A stretch of DNA of 15,035 nt, from the NCBI GenBank assembly GCA_964423745.1, contig CAYRGG010000081.1, positions 1 through 15,035 on the forward strand, given 5' to 3'. Below are positions 6,964 to 13,880 of the stretch, one piece after another; the stretch's first letter is position 1, and every line of letters starts with the position of its first letter. The translations under genes and the position numbers were made by a program. The stretch comes from CAYRGG01 sp964423745. Lineage in GTDB: Bacteria > Pseudomonadota > Gammaproteobacteria > Competibacterales > Competibacteraceae. Below the pieces are notes generated by a model. It made no database searches. It saw only the letters and a list, made by a program, of their open reading frames with translations, and was not told where the DNA came from.

Positions 6964-6994
6964 CCCGCATACCACAACTTGTATTAATACCCAT
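6938..6994 (-). CDS. Possible 18-codon leader ORF coupled to cheY
   Basis: An ATG at 6994 is preceded by AGGA with 6 nt spacing and opens a frame reading MGINTSCGMRDEHTGGAY, ending in TAA at 6940-6938. The stop overlaps, by one base, the in-frame ATT where the conserved CheY domain begins, and the strong GGGAGG for cheY lies near the end of this frame. The layout resembles a stop-start overlap used for translational coupling. It is inferred from ribosome-site strength and geometry only. The peptide resembles nothing known to me. Confidence 0.35.
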   Translation of the reverse strand: MGINTSCGMRDEHTGGAY

Positions 6995-7049
6995 TGCGAT
7001 TCCTAACCATCAAAAATTTAGTAAAGTCATTTTTCAAACTCAGCAAAAC

Positions 7050-7502
7050 TTAGCCATTTTGTTGAAGCAACATAGCCTGTAACGGCTGGCCCTGACATAG
7101 AAAAGTTGCCTGACCCACTACTTCACTACCTGGCACATTGGTACTGTACTCGCTGCCTTGCACAACCACTGGCAAAGATAACTTGCAGGGCTCGGGTAAA
7201 AGACTTTTAATATTACCGCCCAGCATATTAGCGAGTTCACCTACAGCATCGCGGATTTCTTCAGCCTCAATTTCTTCCAATTCCATCTCAAACATAGTGG
7301 CGGCGGCCTGTTTCGCCATATCCGCAGCGCAATCCAGCACCACGGTACCTTCCCAGGCGCCACTGATATTGACGCAACCGGTCACGAATCCTGCCTTCAC
7401 CGCAGGAATAACCACATTTTCGCTAGGTTCGATGTCCAGTTCCAAAACCAGGTTCCAAACATCGCCAGCGATCTGCAAAATAGTTTCCTTCGAAAATTCC
7501 AT
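7050..7502 (-). CDS. cheX: CheX-type CheY-P phosphatase
   Basis: A 150-residue protein with the CheC/CheX/FliY fold. The active helix EEIRDAVGELANMLGGNIKSLL contains D85-x3-E89-x2-N92, and the NMLGGNIKS continuation is highly typical of CheX. CheX removes phosphate from CheY-P, so it likely resets one or both CheY proteins in this cluster. The ATG at 7502 is chosen because AAGGA lies about 8 nt upstream. Earlier in-frame TTG (7520) and ATG (7511) would overlap the cheR stop or sit on the ribosome site. The gene begins 11 nt after the cheR stop and is evidently cotranscribed with it. Confidence 0.88.
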   Translation of the reverse strand: MEFSKETILQIAGDVWNLVLELDIEPSENVVIPAVKAGFVTGCVNISGAWEGTVVLDCAADMAKQAAATMFEMELEEIEAEEIRDAVGELANMLGGNIKSLLPEPCKLSLPVVVQGSEYSTNVPGSEVVGQATFLCQGQPLQAMLLQQNG

Positions 7503-7513
7503 ATCTCTCATCC

Positions 7514-8332
7514 TTAACAATCAGCTAAACGATAGCATCTCGCTTTGTCGATCGAAACCGTTTTAAACGCATTATCCAGATTAATCACTGTCTCTGCAGC
7601 ACCTAGAAACAGATATCCGCCAGGTCGTAGCTGTCGGCGCACTTTACCTAACAAAGCTTTTTTTGTTTCCACATCAAAATAGATCAATACATTACGTAAA
7701 AAAATGATGTCGACGGCCGGTAAGACCGACCAATGTTCCAACAAATTAAGCAAGCGAAACTCCACCATATTACGGATATCCGGTTTGACTTGCCATTCCA
7801 AACCCTGCCGCTCAAAGTACTTCATAAGCAACATGGCAGGCAACCCACGGTTAACCTCAAATTGGTTATAGGCGCCTTTTTTAGCACGATTTAAAATATC
7901 CGTAGAGAGGTCTGTGGCGACAATCTTTACCTTACTAGCCAGTGCAGGAAAGTGTTCACGAATGAGTATCGCTATACTATAGGGTTCCTGGCCACTGGAA
8001 CAGGCGGCACACCAAATATGAAGCTTTTGCCCAGCTGCTAATTGTCTTTGTAATTCTGGTAAAAGATGAGTTTTTAAAGCTTCAAAGGGATGTAAATCCC
8101 GATAAAAAGAGGTTTCATTGGTGGTTAAAGCTTCCACTACTTTACGCTGTAATTCTTTAGCACTTTGCATCCGCAACCGCGTCACCAGTTCTGGCAGTGA
8201 GGCCAATCCTTCATTCCGGGCTACAGGCAACAAACGCGACTCTACTAGGTAGTCTTTTTCAGTATCCAATACAATACCGGAACGTTGCCGTATCAGGGTA
8301 CAAAGATAATCGAAATCAGTACCGTTGAGCAT
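7514..8332 (-). CDS. cheR: Chemotaxis protein methyltransferase CheR
   Basis: CheR transfers methyl groups from S-adenosylmethionine to glutamates of chemoreceptors during adaptation. The 272-residue protein shows the N-terminal helical CheR domain, then TTNETSFYRD (N72/E73), the SAM-binding WCAACSSGQEPYS (about 107-119), VKIVATDLSTDIL, and FLRNVLIYF near the C-terminal third, all hallmarks of the family. Length is normal and there is no TPR extension. The ATG at 8332 lies 2 nt after the cheB stop and has AGGTGG about 8 nt upstream. A GTG at 8344 is an alternative adding 4 residues. No receptor gene is present in the window to be its substrate. Confidence 0.93.
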   Translation of the reverse strand: MLNGTDFDYLCTLIRQRSGIVLDTEKDYLVESRLLPVARNEGLASLPELVTRLRMQSAKELQRKVVEALTTNETSFYRDLHPFEALKTHLLPELQRQLAAGQKLHIWCAACSSGQEPYSIAILIREHFPALASKVKIVATDLSTDILNRAKKGAYNQFEVNRGLPAMLLMKYFERQGLEWQVKPDIRNMVEFRLLNLLEHWSVLPAVDIIFLRNVLIYFDVETKKALLGKVRRQLRPGGYLFLGAAETVINLDNAFKTVSIDKARCYRLADC

Positions 8333-8334
8333 AG

Positions 8335-9459
8335 TTAGGTCCACCTATGGTTGGCTCGCAACGTGGTTGCGGGCGATGATGTTGCGCGGCCTATTTTTAG
8401 GCGAGTCATCAGTTCATTGGCCAACTGATCTAGAGGCAGCACAGCATCCGCTAAGCCTGCTTTAGCCACGTAACCCGCCATACCCCAAACCACGGCGCTG
8501 GCTTTGTCTTGCACCACTACCTGACCACCGGCTTCCTGAATCGTTCGGCAACCCCGTAGGCCGTCCTGTCCCATACCCGTCATCACCAAGGCAAGGGCAT
8601 GGGCGCCATAGACTTCAGCCACCGATCGGAACAACACATCGGCTGATGGACGGCAGAAATTCTCTGGAGGTTTTTGATGCAAATCTAGTTGTGCAGAGGT
8701 GCCTGCTCGCTTTACCATCATATGAAAATCACCCGGCGCGATCCAAACTTGACCTGGCCGCAGGAGTGCCCCTGGAACTCCCTCAACGACTTGCAGGGCA
8801 GACTGGGTGGTTAAACGGTCGGCGAGATGTTTGGTAAACAGCGGCGGCATGTGCTGCACAATCACGATGGGCACGGGAAAATCAGCCGGTAGTTTAGGCA
8901 ATAAGGTTGCTAGGGCATTGGGCCCTCCCGTGGAAACACCAATCGCTACCACATCAATGCGCCGCGCTGGTGTCGTTCTCAACAGGGGTCGAGCCTTGCT
9001 GGGCAAAGCTGTTATCACGGGTTTGGTAGGGGTTGTTTTTGGTTCTACTGTATGGCGACAAAAGGTTTTGATCTTAGGGATCAACTTGTCCCGAATTTGA
9101 ACGAAAGCTTCCTCAACTTTACCCACATTGGACGGCTTTGTGACGTAGTCGTTGGCGCCCCGAGCCAAAGCATCTAAGGTAGAAATAGCGCCGCGCTCAG
9201 TCAGGGTGCTAAACATAATGATCGGCAGACGAGGATAGTCTTTACGTAGGGCGGTAAGGGTTTCCAAACCATCCATTTCCGGCATTTCGATATCTAGCAC
9301 GATGACATCGGGATTAACCTGCGGAATTTTGGTTAAGGCAATACGACCATTAGCGGCATTGCCAATCACCTCTATGTCTGGATCTTGGGCGAGCGCTTTA
9401 GCTAACAGTCGGCGCACGACGACCGCGTCGTCGACAATAAAAACATTGATTTTAGACAT
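8335..9459 (-). CDS. cheB: Chemotaxis response regulator protein-glutamate methylesterase CheB
   Basis: CheB demethylates or deamidates receptors when phosphorylated. The 374-residue protein has an N-terminal receiver (D10-D11, phosphoacceptor D56 in VLDIEMPEMDG, T/S near 84, K108 in YVTKPS), a basic proline-rich linker (about 125-166), and a C-terminal methylesterase. The esterase catalytic triad is intact: S176 in GVSTGGPNA, H203 in IVQHMPP, and D299 in MTGMGQDG. The ATG at 9459 is the natural start (MSKINVFIVDD). An in-frame extension to 9609 adds 50 residues with no domain match. It is followed at 2 nt by cheR. The 169 nt before it contain no clear promoter. Confidence 0.94.
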   Translation of the reverse strand: MSKINVFIVDDAVVVRRLLAKALAQDPDIEVIGNAANGRIALTKIPQVNPDVIVLDIEMPEMDGLETLTALRKDYPRLPIIMFSTLTERGAISTLDALARGANDYVTKPSNVGKVEEAFVQIRDKLIPKIKTFCRHTVEPKTTPTKPVITALPSKARPLLRTTPARRIDVVAIGVSTGGPNALATLLPKLPADFPVPIVIVQHMPPLFTKHLADRLTTQSALQVVEGVPGALLRPGQVWIAPGDFHMMVKRAGTSAQLDLHQKPPENFCRPSADVLFRSVAEVYGAHALALVMTGMGQDGLRGCRTIQEAGGQVVVQDKASAVVWGMAGYVAKAGLADAVLPLDQLANELMTRLKIGRATSSPATTLRANHRWT

Positions 9460-9628
9460 CGAATTTTTCCATGTATTGTCTTTTGAATGCCGACCTTTAC
9501 TCATGTCCATAACAACCCTTGTAAAGTAAAGATAAGCATTCCTTCCTAGCGCGGATGATGGCGGAACCTCAAGGATTGCATCGCCATTGCCTGCAAAAGA
9601 CTGAGCCACGCTCGGTGGACAGAACTCC

Positions 9629-10009
9629 TCAAGAAATACCGAGAAGTTGCAATTTATCCAGAATGATTTCCTTAGTGAAGGGTTTCATCACATATTCGTT
9701 AGCGCCTGCCGCTAACGCTTTTACCATTTGGGTAGCCTCCGATTCCGTAGTCACCATCATAAGACACATACTCTGATAGGTCGGCTCAGCACGCACTGCC
9801 CGCACAAACTCGTAGCCGTCCATTTCCGGCATATTCCAGTCCACTAAAGCCAACTCGAACTTGTTGCCTTCTTTGAGGTGTTGTAAAGCTTCCAAGCCGT
9901 TGCCAGCTTCGGCAACCTCAAAGCCAATGCCTTTTAATATCCGTTTAAGAATCGAGCGCGTTGCCCGAGAATCATCCACAACCATTGCATGGCGCATCGT
10001 CATCACCAT
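9629..10009 (-). CDS. cheY: CheY-like single-domain response regulator
   Basis: A 126-residue stand-alone receiver. It has the acidic pair D12-D13, phosphoacceptor D57 in ALVDWNMPEMDG, T87 in MVTTES, and K109 in YVMKPF. It differs from the second CheY in this window over most of its length, so the two are not a recent duplication. The ATG at 10009 is preceded by AAGGA at 6 nt spacing. ATGs at 10003 and 9997 are in frame, the last giving MRHAMVVDD, the normal family start. It lies 61 nt after the PilZ gene and 169 nt before cheB. It may signal to FliM, to CheX as a phosphate sink, or to another partner. Confidence 0.9.
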   Translation of the reverse strand: MVMTMRHAMVVDDSRATRSILKRILKGIGFEVAEAGNGLEALQHLKEGNKFELALVDWNMPEMDGYEFVRAVRAEPTYQSMCLMMVTTESEATQMVKALAAGANEYVMKPFTKEIILDKLQLLGIS

Positions 10010-10070
10010 TACCTTTCCTTAATAATAAAAAACTATTGATAACTCCAAAATCCTAGCGATACCCGCATGA

Positions 10071-10451
10071 CTAATCAGCCGTCTGGGTAAGCTCATCACA
10101 CAGGGTTCGCACCTCGCGTTTTAACTGAGCGGGATCGCCCAAATTGTATTCCAGCAATTTACGGAGATGACGCATGGAATCTAAATCCATCTCTGTAAAA
10201 CTATAACCCAAACGATCATCTTCGCGATGAACGAGTTTTCCTCGAAATTCAAGCAGGATATTTGATCCCTCTAAGCGGAACTGAATCTTCGCTGCAGCCG
10301 CCAACCTACCTTTTGGTGGTTGAGATATCTGTACTAAGGCTCCCTTCAGGGATAAATCCAAAACATATGCCTCATACCAGGATTCTCTTATCTGAAGATT
10401 CGCATCCGTGACAAAATGAATACGACTAAAGCGTCTTCTGTTTTCCGTCAT
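10071..10451 (-). CDS. PilZ-domain c-di-GMP-binding protein
   Basis: A 126-residue single PilZ domain. The c-di-GMP binding motifs are both present: RRRFSR near the N-terminus (RxxxR, R6 to R10) and DLSLKG (DxSxxG, D32-S34-G37). The C-terminal helix (about 95-120) is charged. Single-domain PilZ proteins act as c-di-GMP readouts, often on motility. The ATG at 10451 has AGGA 7 nt upstream. A longer reading from 10484 has no ribosome site. It is the first gene of the minus-strand cluster. On the minus strand an ACCGATAT element at about 10517-10510 resembles a sigma28 -10 box, but its -35 is poor. Confidence 0.88.
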   Translation of the reverse strand: MTENRRRFSRIHFVTDANLQIRESWYEAYVLDLSLKGALVQISQPPKGRLAAAAKIQFRLEGSNILLEFRGKLVHREDDRLGYSFTEMDLDSMRHLRKLLEYNLGDPAQLKREVRTLCDELTQTAD

Positions 10452-10518
10452 ATTGATATTCCTATTTAAACTCAAACATCGCATCGGCGATCATGGGGCT
10501 TTGCGAAAATATCGGTAT

Positions 10519-10677
10519 CTAATTTTTAATTTGTTCAAAATAGTGCTCAATTTGTGTACGTCCAATGTCAGCAAGTGACGTGAGTTGTCGTAACACCTGG
10601 TGCCGTAATATGTCTTCAGCCAACGTATTAATGTTGCAAAGAGCTTCAGTAGTTTTGTTTAAGCATCCCGAACACAT
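10519..10677 (-). CDS. Unrecognised 52-residue small protein or remnant
   Basis: An ATG-initiated frame of 53 codons reads like real protein. It begins MCSGCLNKTTEALC (a CxxC pair plus a third Cys at residue 14) and continues as an amphipathic helical sequence rich in L, E, Q and T to QIEHYFEQIKN. The frame stays open upstream to 10737 and that part is also protein-like (VVDGFRATFN), with no standard start codon there. An ATG frame beginning MQLNNLK just upstream (about 10747) is cut by TAA and is out of phase, so a frameshift in a longer gene is possible. No good ribosome site precedes 10677. It could be a small helical protein or the 3' end of a decayed gene. Confidence 0.35.
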   Translation of the reverse strand: MCSGCLNKTTEALCNINTLAEDILRHQVLRQLTSLADIGRTQIEHYFEQIKN

Positions 10678-10797
10678 ATTAAAAGTGGCCCTAAATCCAT
10701 CAACAACATGATAAAAGAATAACTTTACTTCAAGTTGTTAAGCTGCATGTCTCCAGACTCCTCAAACTAAGTCCCTGACAAATTACCTAAGTCATTT

Positions 10798-11106
10798 GTG
10801 CGTAAGTTCTATTCTTTATCCTTCAGTGATTACTTAAGCCAAGGCTTTGACGTGTTCGGTTACAAAATGCAATTTTCTTACCAAAATTTTTTCTTTAAAC
10901 TTTATACTTCACAAAAAGGCAGCAATTGTACTCCGTATGAAAGGGTGGATGGGGCAATTTCCTCTACCTCATCGTATAAAACTAATGAAGATTCAGAAAC
11001 CGATGATGTCGAAAAGCTAGCCAATTTCTTTACTAAGGCAAGTGCGCATCGGTCACTTTTAATGGCTATCCTCGTTGGCACAGCTAAGAAGCTATTCCCA
11101 GATTAA
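10798..11106 (+). CDS. Weak hypothetical ORF in AT-rich region
   Basis: A GTG-initiated 102-codon frame with no ribosome site visible. The N-terminal half is aromatic and AT-rich in codons (FYSLSFSDYL, FSYQNFFFKLY), the middle is polar and acidic, and the end is basic. Base composition is lower in GC than in the flanking genes. I recognise no domain. It may be spurious or a relic, and is listed because the 900-nt interval holds nothing stronger on this strand. Confidence 0.2.
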   Translation: MRKFYSLSFSDYLSQGFDVFGYKMQFSYQNFFFKLYTSQKGSNCTPYERVDGAISSTSSYKTNEDSETDDVEKLANFFTKASAHRSLLMAILVGTAKKLFPD

Positions 11107-11347
11107 GCTGGAAGAGCCAGGATTTTCGAGTCTGGAGGACGCTTACTGGATTGCACGCCTGCAACACCCCGATTGGTCGCAAGTACAGCCAATTGTTTAC
11201 CATGTTCGCCTCATGGTAGATCTAGAGATACGATCATCAAGGAACTGGACCGAATTGTGTGGCCTCGCTTTGAGAAGGCGTATCAAGCCCTGGTAAGGAG
11301 GGTGCTGGCGGGTAAGCAGTTTATCGAAGCGCTTCTTCCCCTGGGAT
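11075..11347 (+). pseudogene. Probable frameshifted coding remnant
   Basis: Two successive plus-strand frames read like protein and appear to continue each other. The first (from about 11075) includes KLEEPGFSSLEDAYWIARLQ and HPDWSQVQPIVYHVRLMVDL. The second (from about 11212) continues as RDTIIKELDRIVWPRFEKAY and then ALVRRVLAGKQFIEALLPLG, running to the tail of the MATE gene. Frame switching near 11212-11225 would join them. There is no convincing start or ribosome site. The family is not recognised, and a decayed gene or mobile-element fragment is my inference. Both frames could also be chance. Confidence 0.25.
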
Positions 11348-12712
11348 CTAGACCGAAGAAATCTCGTTTCGCAACGCCGGGTAGCGTAGCGCTAGCGCCA
11401 CAGCTCGTGTGATGACGTAGATAATAAACGCTATCCACAATCCGTCATTGCTCATCCATCTGACCAACGGCCACCAGACCATCAGAAATACCAGGATCGC
11501 TGACAGGGACGCATTGCGCATAGCACGGGTGCCTGTAGCGCCGATAAAAATCCCATCCAACTGGAAAGCCGCGAAGGACAGCATCACATACACCGCCGCA
11601 TAAGGTAGGTAACGCACAGCACTGGCACGCACCTCGCTTAAATCCGTCAAGCCCGCAATTGCCCAGGGACCCAGGGTAAATAACATCAGACTAAGGAGCA
11701 TGGCCGTGCCTGCGGCGAGCTGGCTCGAAGACTGCACAGCTTGATCAAACAGATCACGACGTCCCGCGCCCTTAGCCCGCCCCGCCACGGTTTCGGCGGC
11801 AAAGGCGAAGCCATCGAGAAAAAAAGCGCTAAATGAGACAAATTGCAGCAGAATGTGGTTGGCAGCCAGCACCACATCACCAAACCGTGCGCTCTGATCG
11901 ATAAACCAGGCGAAACCAAAGAGCAGCAGCAGGGTGCGCAGAAGGATATCGACATTGGCACTTAGCGTTTGCTTTAGCTTATTTATCTCGGTGATGCGCA
12001 ACCAGGACCAGAATGGCTCAGCATCACGGCTGCGTTTTTGCAGCAGCGCATAGGTCATTCCGCCTGCGTAAAACACCGCGATCCACTCGGCAATTGCCGT
12101 ACCCGCAGCGATGCCAGACACACCCCAACCGAGCAGCCCTGCAAACAGAATATCCAGCAGCATGTTGAGCCCATTGAGCAGTAACTGAACGCGCAACAGC
12201 GTGCCACTGTGCCCTAAGCCGATCAGGGTCCCCATCAGCGCGTACAGGGCTAGACTGGCAGGCGCCGCCCAGATGCGAATCATTAGATAATCCCGCGCCA
12301 GGGTTTCCACCGCCGTTGTGGCCCCGAGCAACATTAGAACGAGGGTGGCAATGGGTTGTTGCAACAGAATCAGTCCCACACCACTGGCGACGGCGATCAG
12401 CAACGCACGGCCGAGTATGGTGCGCACCTCCGCCGTATCCCCTACCCCGTCCGCTTGGGCAGTAAAACCCGTGGTACTCATACGCAGGAAGCCGAAGCTC
12501 CAATAAAGAAAATTGAAAATGAGCGCCCCCAGGGCGATGGCGCCTAAGTCCACACTGCGCCCCGTGTTGCCAATGACTGCCGTATCCACCAGTCCCAGTA
12601 GAGGAACGGTGCTGTTAGCCAAGATAATTGGCCAGGCGATACGCCATACTCGGCTACGGGTGGGTATCTCTGCTGATAAGGCGTTTAGGGTCTGGTCAGG
12701 GACGCAGTTCAC
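11348..12712 (-). CDS. dinF: MATE-family multidrug exporter, DinF subfamily
   Basis: A 454-residue polytopic membrane protein with about 12 hydrophobic segments, the MATE length and layout. MATE transporters export cationic drugs or metabolites using Na+ or H+ gradients. The N-terminal stretch IILANSTVPLLGLVDTAVIG, followed by LRMSTTGFTAQADG, closely matches the DinF branch (NITVPLLGLVDTAVIG and LRMSTTGLTAQA in E. coli DinF from memory). The second half repeats the bundle, with ANHILLQFVSFSAFFLDGFA. The start is GTG at 12712 with no clear ribosome site upstream. No in-frame alternative is better. No LexA box was recognised. Its substrate is unknown. It is transcribed away from the GST/P450 pair. 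Confidence 0.88.
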   Translation of the reverse strand: MNCVPDQTLNALSAEIPTRSRVWRIAWPIILANSTVPLLGLVDTAVIGNTGRSVDLGAIALGALIFNFLYWSFGFLRMSTTGFTAQADGVGDTAEVRTILGRALLIAVASGVGLILLQQPIATLVLMLLGATTAVETLARDYLMIRIWAAPASLALYALMGTLIGLGHSGTLLRVQLLLNGLNMLLDILFAGLLGWGVSGIAAGTAIAEWIAVFYAGGMTYALLQKRSRDAEPFWSWLRITEINKLKQTLSANVDILLRTLLLLFGFAWFIDQSARFGDVVLAANHILLQFVSFSAFFLDGFAFAAETVAGRAKGAGRRDLFDQAVQSSSQLAAGTAMLLSLMLFTLGPWAIAGLTDLSEVRASAVRYLPYAAVYVMLSFAAFQLDGIFIGATGTRAMRNASLSAILVFLMVWWPLVRWMSNDGLWIAFIIYVITRAVALALRYPALRNEISSV

Positions 12713-12756
12713 AGGGAAGTTACCACCATCAGCTAGGAGTATATTTTTTTGGGGAT

Positions 12757-12770
12757 AAAACCATGGTTTT
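12757..12770. promoter_or_regulatory. 14-bp perfect palindrome, possible operator
   Basis: AAAACCATGGTTTT is its own reverse complement and sits 45 nt upstream of the MATE start codon, beside an A/T run and a minus-strand TATACT. Position and symmetry fit a dimeric repressor site for the MATE gene. No regulator gene is nearby and the palindrome could be chance. Confidence 0.3.
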
Positions 12771-13006
12771 TCGTCTTATATTTTCCGCTCTATCTGTCAA
12801 GTTAAACTTAATAGAGATTCTATCTGGGCAAGTTTTCAAAGTTTGGGTAATTTTTCACTGATTAGCGCATCATCAAGCATTATCATAGTAAGCCGTATGT
12901 TCTCGGTGCGTCCTAACAATCTATGACCGAGGGTATATGTATTAGGTTTTTTCTTCTGATGCTTGCGATGAAGTAATACGGATACCCATGATTGCCTTAA
13001 ATCGCT

Positions 13007-13035
13007 TTGACAAATTGGCTATTTCAGACTTTGTT
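13007..13035 (+). promoter_or_regulatory. Weak sigma70-like promoter before the GST gene
   Basis: A perfect -35 hexamer TTGACA (13007-13012) is followed by 17 nt and TTTGTT (13030-13035), a poor -10. The predicted start is about 40 nt before the GST ATG. It is the only promoter-like pattern noted close to this gene pair. Confidence 0.3.
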
Positions 13036-13084
13036 AAAGATTTTCCTACGCTAAATTTTTTTGCAAAGGGCAGTATTAAGGCAA

Positions 13085-13861
13085 ATGACCGCTTCCACAT
13101 TTCACGCTCGATTGATTACGCTGCTTCCTTCCATGAACGCTGAAGTTGTTCGTTGGACACTGGAACAGTCAGGCATACCTTTTCGTGAAGAACCCCATGC
13201 GCCGGTGTTTCATCTACTGGCTTTTAAACGGCGGAGAATCAAGGCCCGGTATGTGGCTTTGGTTTTCCAGAATCGGCGCTATGCGGACGTCGCAAAAATC
13301 ATGGAATTTTTTAAATCCCAAGCAGCTAGCCAACATTTATTCCTTCACGATGCCACAGAGCAAGGCTTTATGGATAAGCTATGGCCACAATTTCATAAGG
13401 AGCTAGGTGGTGCAGCAGCTCGCTGGATTTATGCTCATATGTTGCCTAATAAACAGGTGATGGGGGAAATTTTGACGCAAGGCGTACCTAGGATGGAACG
13501 TATCGCCTATCGCTATGGTGGCTACAGTTTGTTAACAGGACTGGTGAAAAAAGCACTAAACATTAATGCACAGACCAGTACAAAAATGGCCGACCAGTTT
13601 CAAGGCGTTCTCGATCAAACCGATCAACTTCTCAGGGATGGCCGTCCCTATTTATTAGGGGATCGTTTTAGCGTCATTGATATTTTGTTCTGTGCCAATG
13701 GCGCACCTTGCGTCCTTGAACCTGGTTATGGGGCACCATTACCTACTCTGCAACAAGCGCCGCCAGCCATGCAGCAAATCGTTACCGCCTGTCGGGACCG
13801 ACCGTCAGGGCAGTTTATTCAGCGGATCTATGAACAACACCGCTTGGCAAAAAAAACATAA
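13085..13861 (+). CDS. Glutathione S-transferase-like protein
   Basis: A 258-residue soluble protein. The N-terminal half fits a thioredoxin-like GST domain (LITLLPSMNAEVVRWTLEQS, then GIPFREEPHAPVFH with a cis-Pro-like PHAP). The C-terminal part has the GST helical domain signature YLLGDRFSVIDILFCANGAP, then the tail FIQRIYEQHR. Catalytic Ser/Cys/Tyr assignment is not certain; S20-ish (PSMN; also PS of LLPS) is a candidate. The middle (about residues 40-150) is more divergent than in typical GSTs. The ATG at 13085 has AAGG close upstream. An in-frame TTG at 13061 has none. It lies 19 nt before the P450 gene on the same strand, so the two are likely cotranscribed and may act in one detoxification or biosynthetic step. 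Confidence 0.7.
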   Translation: MTASTFHARLITLLPSMNAEVVRWTLEQSGIPFREEPHAPVFHLLAFKRRRIKARYVALVFQNRRYADVAKIMEFFKSQAASQHLFLHDATEQGFMDKLWPQFHKELGGAAARWIYAHMLPNKQVMGEILTQGVPRMERIAYRYGGYSLLTGLVKKALNINAQTSTKMADQFQGVLDQTDQLLRDGRPYLLGDRFSVIDILFCANGAPCVLEPGYGAPLPTLQQAPPAMQQIVTACRDRPSGQFIQRIYEQHRLAKKT

Positions 13862-13880
13862 ATCATCGAGGAGTTATCCC

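Larger units (their letters stand above)
12713..13084. other. 372-nt intergenic region with nested inverted repeats
   Basis: No convincing gene. It holds a 14-bp palindrome near the MATE gene (separate entry). It also holds nested arms: an outer near-complementary pair GCATCATCAAGCAT (12867-12880) and ATGCTTGCGATG (12959-12970), and an inner perfect pair CTCGGT (12902-12907) and ACCGAG (12926-12931). A T-run at about 12947-12952 follows the inner stem. A short ATG frame at 12988-13143 overlaps the GST start in another frame and has no ribosome site. Confidence 0.5.

Noticed and set aside
8807..9100. Plus-strand frame opposite cheB
   Set aside because: Antisense reading of a well-supported cheB gene with no independent evidence.
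9592..9608. sigma54-like GG...GC pattern on the minus strand upstream of cheB
   Set aside because: The GG-GC distance is one base longer than the strict sigma54 spacing seen at the two accepted sites.
9460..9609. 50-residue N-terminal extension of CheB
   Set aside because: The receiver domain begins at the ATG at 9459. The extension has no motif and relies on no better ribosome site.
10508..10517. sigma28-like ACCGATAT upstream of the PilZ gene
   Set aside because: No acceptable -35 element is at the needed distance. It is mentioned only as a weak note in the PilZ entry.
12024..12503. 159-codon minus-strand frame inside the MATE gene
   Set aside because: It lies wholly inside the MATE coding sequence in another frame and its composition is what a shifted reading of a membrane protein gives.
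12988..13143. 51-codon ATG frame before and overlapping the GST gene
   Set aside because: It has no ribosome site and overlaps the GST start in another frame. It reads somewhat protein-like but nothing supports expression.
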